A DNA stretch of 24,356 nucleotides. Origin: Acidiferrobacteraceae bacterium. Lineage in GTDB: Bacteria; Pseudomonadota; Gammaproteobacteria; Acidiferrobacterales; Acidiferrobacteraceae. Shown here piece by piece: positions 22,572-24,356 of this stretch. The stretch spans positions 1 through 24,356 of the forward strand of contig DAHWKH010000028.1 in NCBI GenBank assembly GCA_027343725.1, read 5' to 3'. The number at the start of each line of letters is the position of its first letter. The first letter of the stretch is position 1. The position numbers were made by a program, and so were the translations under genes. The notes beneath the pieces were generated by a model. That model was not told where the DNA came from, searched no databases, and was given only the letters and a program-made list of their open reading frames with translations.

Positions 22572-22589
22572 CTATTAGCATGCTAACAG
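22572..22589. promoter_or_regulatory. Palindromic operator candidate for the MarR regulator
   Basis: CTATTAGCATGCTAACAG contains a perfect 12-base palindrome, TTAGCATGCTAA (22575-22586), extended by two further matched pairs on each side after one mismatch. It is AT-rich against a GC-rich background and lies 22 bases before the marR start, in the promoter gap between folE2 and marR. This form is typical of MarR operators (family knowledge). Confidence 0.7.
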
Positions 22590-22644
22590 ATAGGCCACAC
22601 GGTCGGCAAGGGTATTTCGGACGGTCGACCCCTCCGGTAGGGGC

Positions 22645-23478
22645 TTAAACGGTCGCGGGCGCGCTCTCGGCCAATTTGTCCCGGGTGATGAGGGCGTAGG
22701 CCGAGTGATTGTGGATGGACTCGAAGTTTTCGGATTCGACCGTGTAGGCGTCGATGCGATCATCGGCGTTCAGCACGCTTGCCACCTCCCGCACCATGTC
22801 CTCGACGAAGCGCGGGTTGTCGTAGGCCCGTTCGGTCACGTACTTTTCGTCCGGGCGCTTGAGGAGGCCGTAGAGTTCGCAACTCGCCTGCTTCTCGACC
22901 AAGTCGATCAGGTCCTCGACCCAGACGAAGCGGTTGGTGCGCACGCTGAGGGTGACGTGCGAGCGCTGGTTGTGCGCGCCGCGCTCCGAGATCTCCTTGG
23001 AGCACGGACACAGGCTCGTCACCGGCACGACCACGCGCGTCGTCGTGAGCGTGCGGCCGTCGCGAATCTCGCCCGAGAAGGTGACCTGATAATCCATGAG
23101 GCTCTGCACGCCCGAGACCGGCGCGGTTTTCATCACGAAATACGGAAAGGCCATCTCGATATGGCCGGCGCCGGCCTCGAGGCGTTGGGCCATCTGGGCC
23201 AGCATATCGTGGAAGGACTCGACGGAGATCTCGGTCTCGTAGCTATTGAGGATCTCCACGAAACGCGACATGTGCGTGCCCTTGAAGTTGTGGGGCAATT
23301 CCACATACATATTGAAAATCGCCACGGTATGCTGCTCGCCCTGGCTGCGATCTTTGACGCGCACGGGATGGCGGATGTCCTTGATCCCCACCTTGTCGAT
23401 GGCGATGTGACGGGTGTCGGCGCTGCTTTGCACATCGGCAATACACGCCGGACGCGCGCGGGATGGGGCTGCGGTCAT
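22645..23478 (-). CDS. folE2: GTP cyclohydrolase FolE2 (type IB)
   Basis: A 277-residue enzyme of the COG1469 family that converts GTP to 7,8-dihydroneopterin triphosphate, the first step of tetrahydrofolate and queuosine synthesis. The metal-site cysteine region is SLC157PC159SKEISERGAH169NQRSH. The N-terminal DKVGIKDIRHPV and the C-terminal ENFESIHNHSAYA are family hallmarks. FolE2 differs from FolE in using varied metals rather than strictly zinc, so it can be favoured where zinc is scarce. The start ATG 23478 lies 34 bases after the dxs stop; the ribosome binding site is weak. No Zur-type site was recognised. It probably shares the dxs transcript. Confidence 0.93.
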   Translation of the reverse strand: MTAAPSRARPACIADVQSSADTRHIAIDKVGIKDIRHPVRVKDRSQGEQHTVAIFNMYVELPHNFKGTHMSRFVEILNSYETEISVESFHDMLAQMAQRLEAGAGHIEMAFPYFVMKTAPVSGVQSLMDYQVTFSGEIRDGRTLTTTRVVVPVTSLCPCSKEISERGAHNQRSHVTLSVRTNRFVWVEDLIDLVEKQASCELYGLLKRPDEKYVTERAYDNPRFVEDMVREVASVLNADDRIDAYTVESENFESIHNHSAYALITRDKLAESAPATV

Positions 23479-23512
23479 GGACGAACCTAATTCCTGAGTG
23501 ATACTGTCAATT

Positions 23513-24356
23513 TTAGGCGGATTCGGACGCCCGGACAAGGCCCGGCATGGCGTCTTGCACCTGGCGCACGATGCCCGCGGCATCGAGCCCGCAATCGGCG
23601 AGCATTTGCGCGGGCACACCGTGTTCGAGATAGGCGTCCGGGAGCCCGAGGTGGAGCAGGCGCACGGGCAGCTGCTTGTCCGCCACGAACTCGCCGACGC
23701 CGCTGCCGGCGCCACCGGCCACCACGTTCTCCTCGATGGTGACAAAGAGGTCGTGGGTCTGGGCGAGTTTTGCCAGCAGGGCCTCGTCCAGGGGTTTCAC
23801 GAAGCGCATATTGACGACGGTGGCGTTGAGCGCCTCACCGGCCGCGAGCGCCGGGGCGACCATGGAGCCGAACGCGAGCAGGGCGATTTGGCGGCCGCGC
23901 CGGCGGACCTCGGCCTTGCCGATCGGCAAAAGCTTCATCGTGCGTTCGGTCGCAACCCCCGGCCCGGAGCCCCGCGGATAGCGCACGGCCGCGGGCCCGT
24001 TGTGACGAAACGCCGTGTAGAGCATCTGCCGGCACTCGTTTTCGTCGCTCGGGGCCATGATGACGAAATGCGGCAGGCATCTCAGGAAGCTCAAGTCGAA
24101 GCTGCCGGCGTGGGTCGGGCCGTCGGCCCCGACCAGGCCGCCGCGATCGATCGCGAGCATGACCGGGAGGTTTTGCAGGCTAACATCGTGGATCACCTGG
24201 TCGTAACCGCGCTGCAGGAACGTCGAGTAGATCGCGACCACCGGCTTGAAGCCTTCGCAGGCCAATCCGGCGGCAAAGGTGAGGGCGTGCTGCTCGGCAA
24301 TGCCGACGTCGAAGTAGCGGTCGGGAAAGCGTTCCGAAAACTCCACGAGCCCCGAG
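23513..24356 (-). CDS. dxs: 1-deoxy-D-xylulose-5-phosphate synthase, C-terminal part (truncated by the window)
   Basis: The window shows the last 280 residues; the N-terminus lies beyond base 24356. DXS condenses pyruvate and glyceraldehyde 3-phosphate with thiamine diphosphate, entering the MEP isoprenoid pathway. Visible hallmarks are FSERFPDRYFDVGIAEQHAL, with the catalytic glutamate in AEQHA, then the DRGGLVGADGPTHAGSFDL and APSDENECRQML blocks of the pyrimidine domain, and the C-terminal transketolase domain (IEENVVAGGAGSGV). The end of the gene (stop at 23513) is intact. It is upstream of folE2 in the same direction. Confidence 0.95.
   Translation of the reverse strand, partial: SGLVEFSERFPDRYFDVGIAEQHALTFAAGLACEGFKPVVAIYSTFLQRGYDQVIHDVSLQNLPVMLAIDRGGLVGADGPTHAGSFDLSFLRCLPHFVIMAPSDENECRQMLYTAFRHNGPAAVRYPRGSGPGVATERTMKLLPIGKAEVRRRGRQIALLAFGSMVAPALAAGEALNATVVNMRFVKPLDEALLAKLAQTHDLFVTIEENVVAGGAGSGVGEFVADKQLPVRLLHLGLPDAYLEHGVPAQMLADCGLDAAGIVRQVQDAMPGLVRASESA

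Noticed and set aside
1..24356. CRISPR arrays, tRNA genes, insertion sequences, toxin-antitoxin or defence genes
   Set aside because: I looked for direct repeats with spacers, cloverleaf sequences, transposase motifs and small paired toxin-like genes and recognised none.

Overview
The window is a GC-rich, gene-dense chromosomal segment from a Gram-negative bacterium, most likely a gammaproteobacterium. Pointers to this are Hda, EpmA/EpmB with a lysine-type EF-P, a Kdo hydroxylase (LPS-modifying), an EmrA/EmrB-type pump and a bacterial Tpm. The mix resembles acidophilic or chemolithotrophic lineages such as the Acidiferrobacter/Thioalkalivibrio neighbourhood, but that placement is inference from gene content. 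Thirty protein genes are supported: 28 complete and two cut by the window edges (purM at the left, dxs at the right). I see no tRNA, rRNA, CRISPR array, insertion sequence or prophage gene. No stretch longer than about 210 bases lacks a gene.

Layout from left to right. Bases 1-2498: purM start (minus), then a divergent tight operon of a CDP-alcohol phosphatidyltransferase, an AI-2E/PerM-family permease and hda (plus). Bases 2495-4476: aspA-like lyase followed by a translationally coupled WrbA-like flavoprotein (minus). Bases 4598-7073: inositol-monophosphatase-family phosphatase, thiopurine methyltransferase (tpm) and Kdo hydroxylase (plus). Bases 7074-7792: Nfu-type iron-sulfur protein and an unrecognised 105-residue protein (minus). 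Bases 7999-9660: a stand-alone acyl carrier protein and a response regulator with a degenerate GGDEF domain (plus). Bases 9667-13370: the complete core EF-P beta-lysylation set, efp-epmA (minus, followed by an Old Yellow Enzyme-type reductase) divergent from epmB (plus). Bases 13431-15302: a histidine-containing membrane protein, a 1-Cys peroxiredoxin and an acylphosphatase. Bases 15310-19162: a minus-strand run of class-I glutamine amidotransferase, fructokinase (mak), proS and a lytic transglycosylase. Bases 19225-22550: a MarR-HlyD-UspA-DHA2 MFS efflux operon with a palindromic operator candidate in front of it. Bases 22645-24356: dxs-folE2.

Most of the segment is housekeeping. The pieces most worth a second look are the orphan ACP plus degenerate-GGDEF regulator locus, which ends in a perfect 28-base palindrome; a 10-bp hairpin abutting the Shine-Dalgarno of the Kdo hydroxylase; a universal stress protein translationally coupled to a multidrug pump; the unknown 105-residue partner of the Nfu protein; and an integral membrane protein with an HxxxxDxH motif. 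Convergent genes meet with essentially no spacing and without recognisable U-tract terminators.
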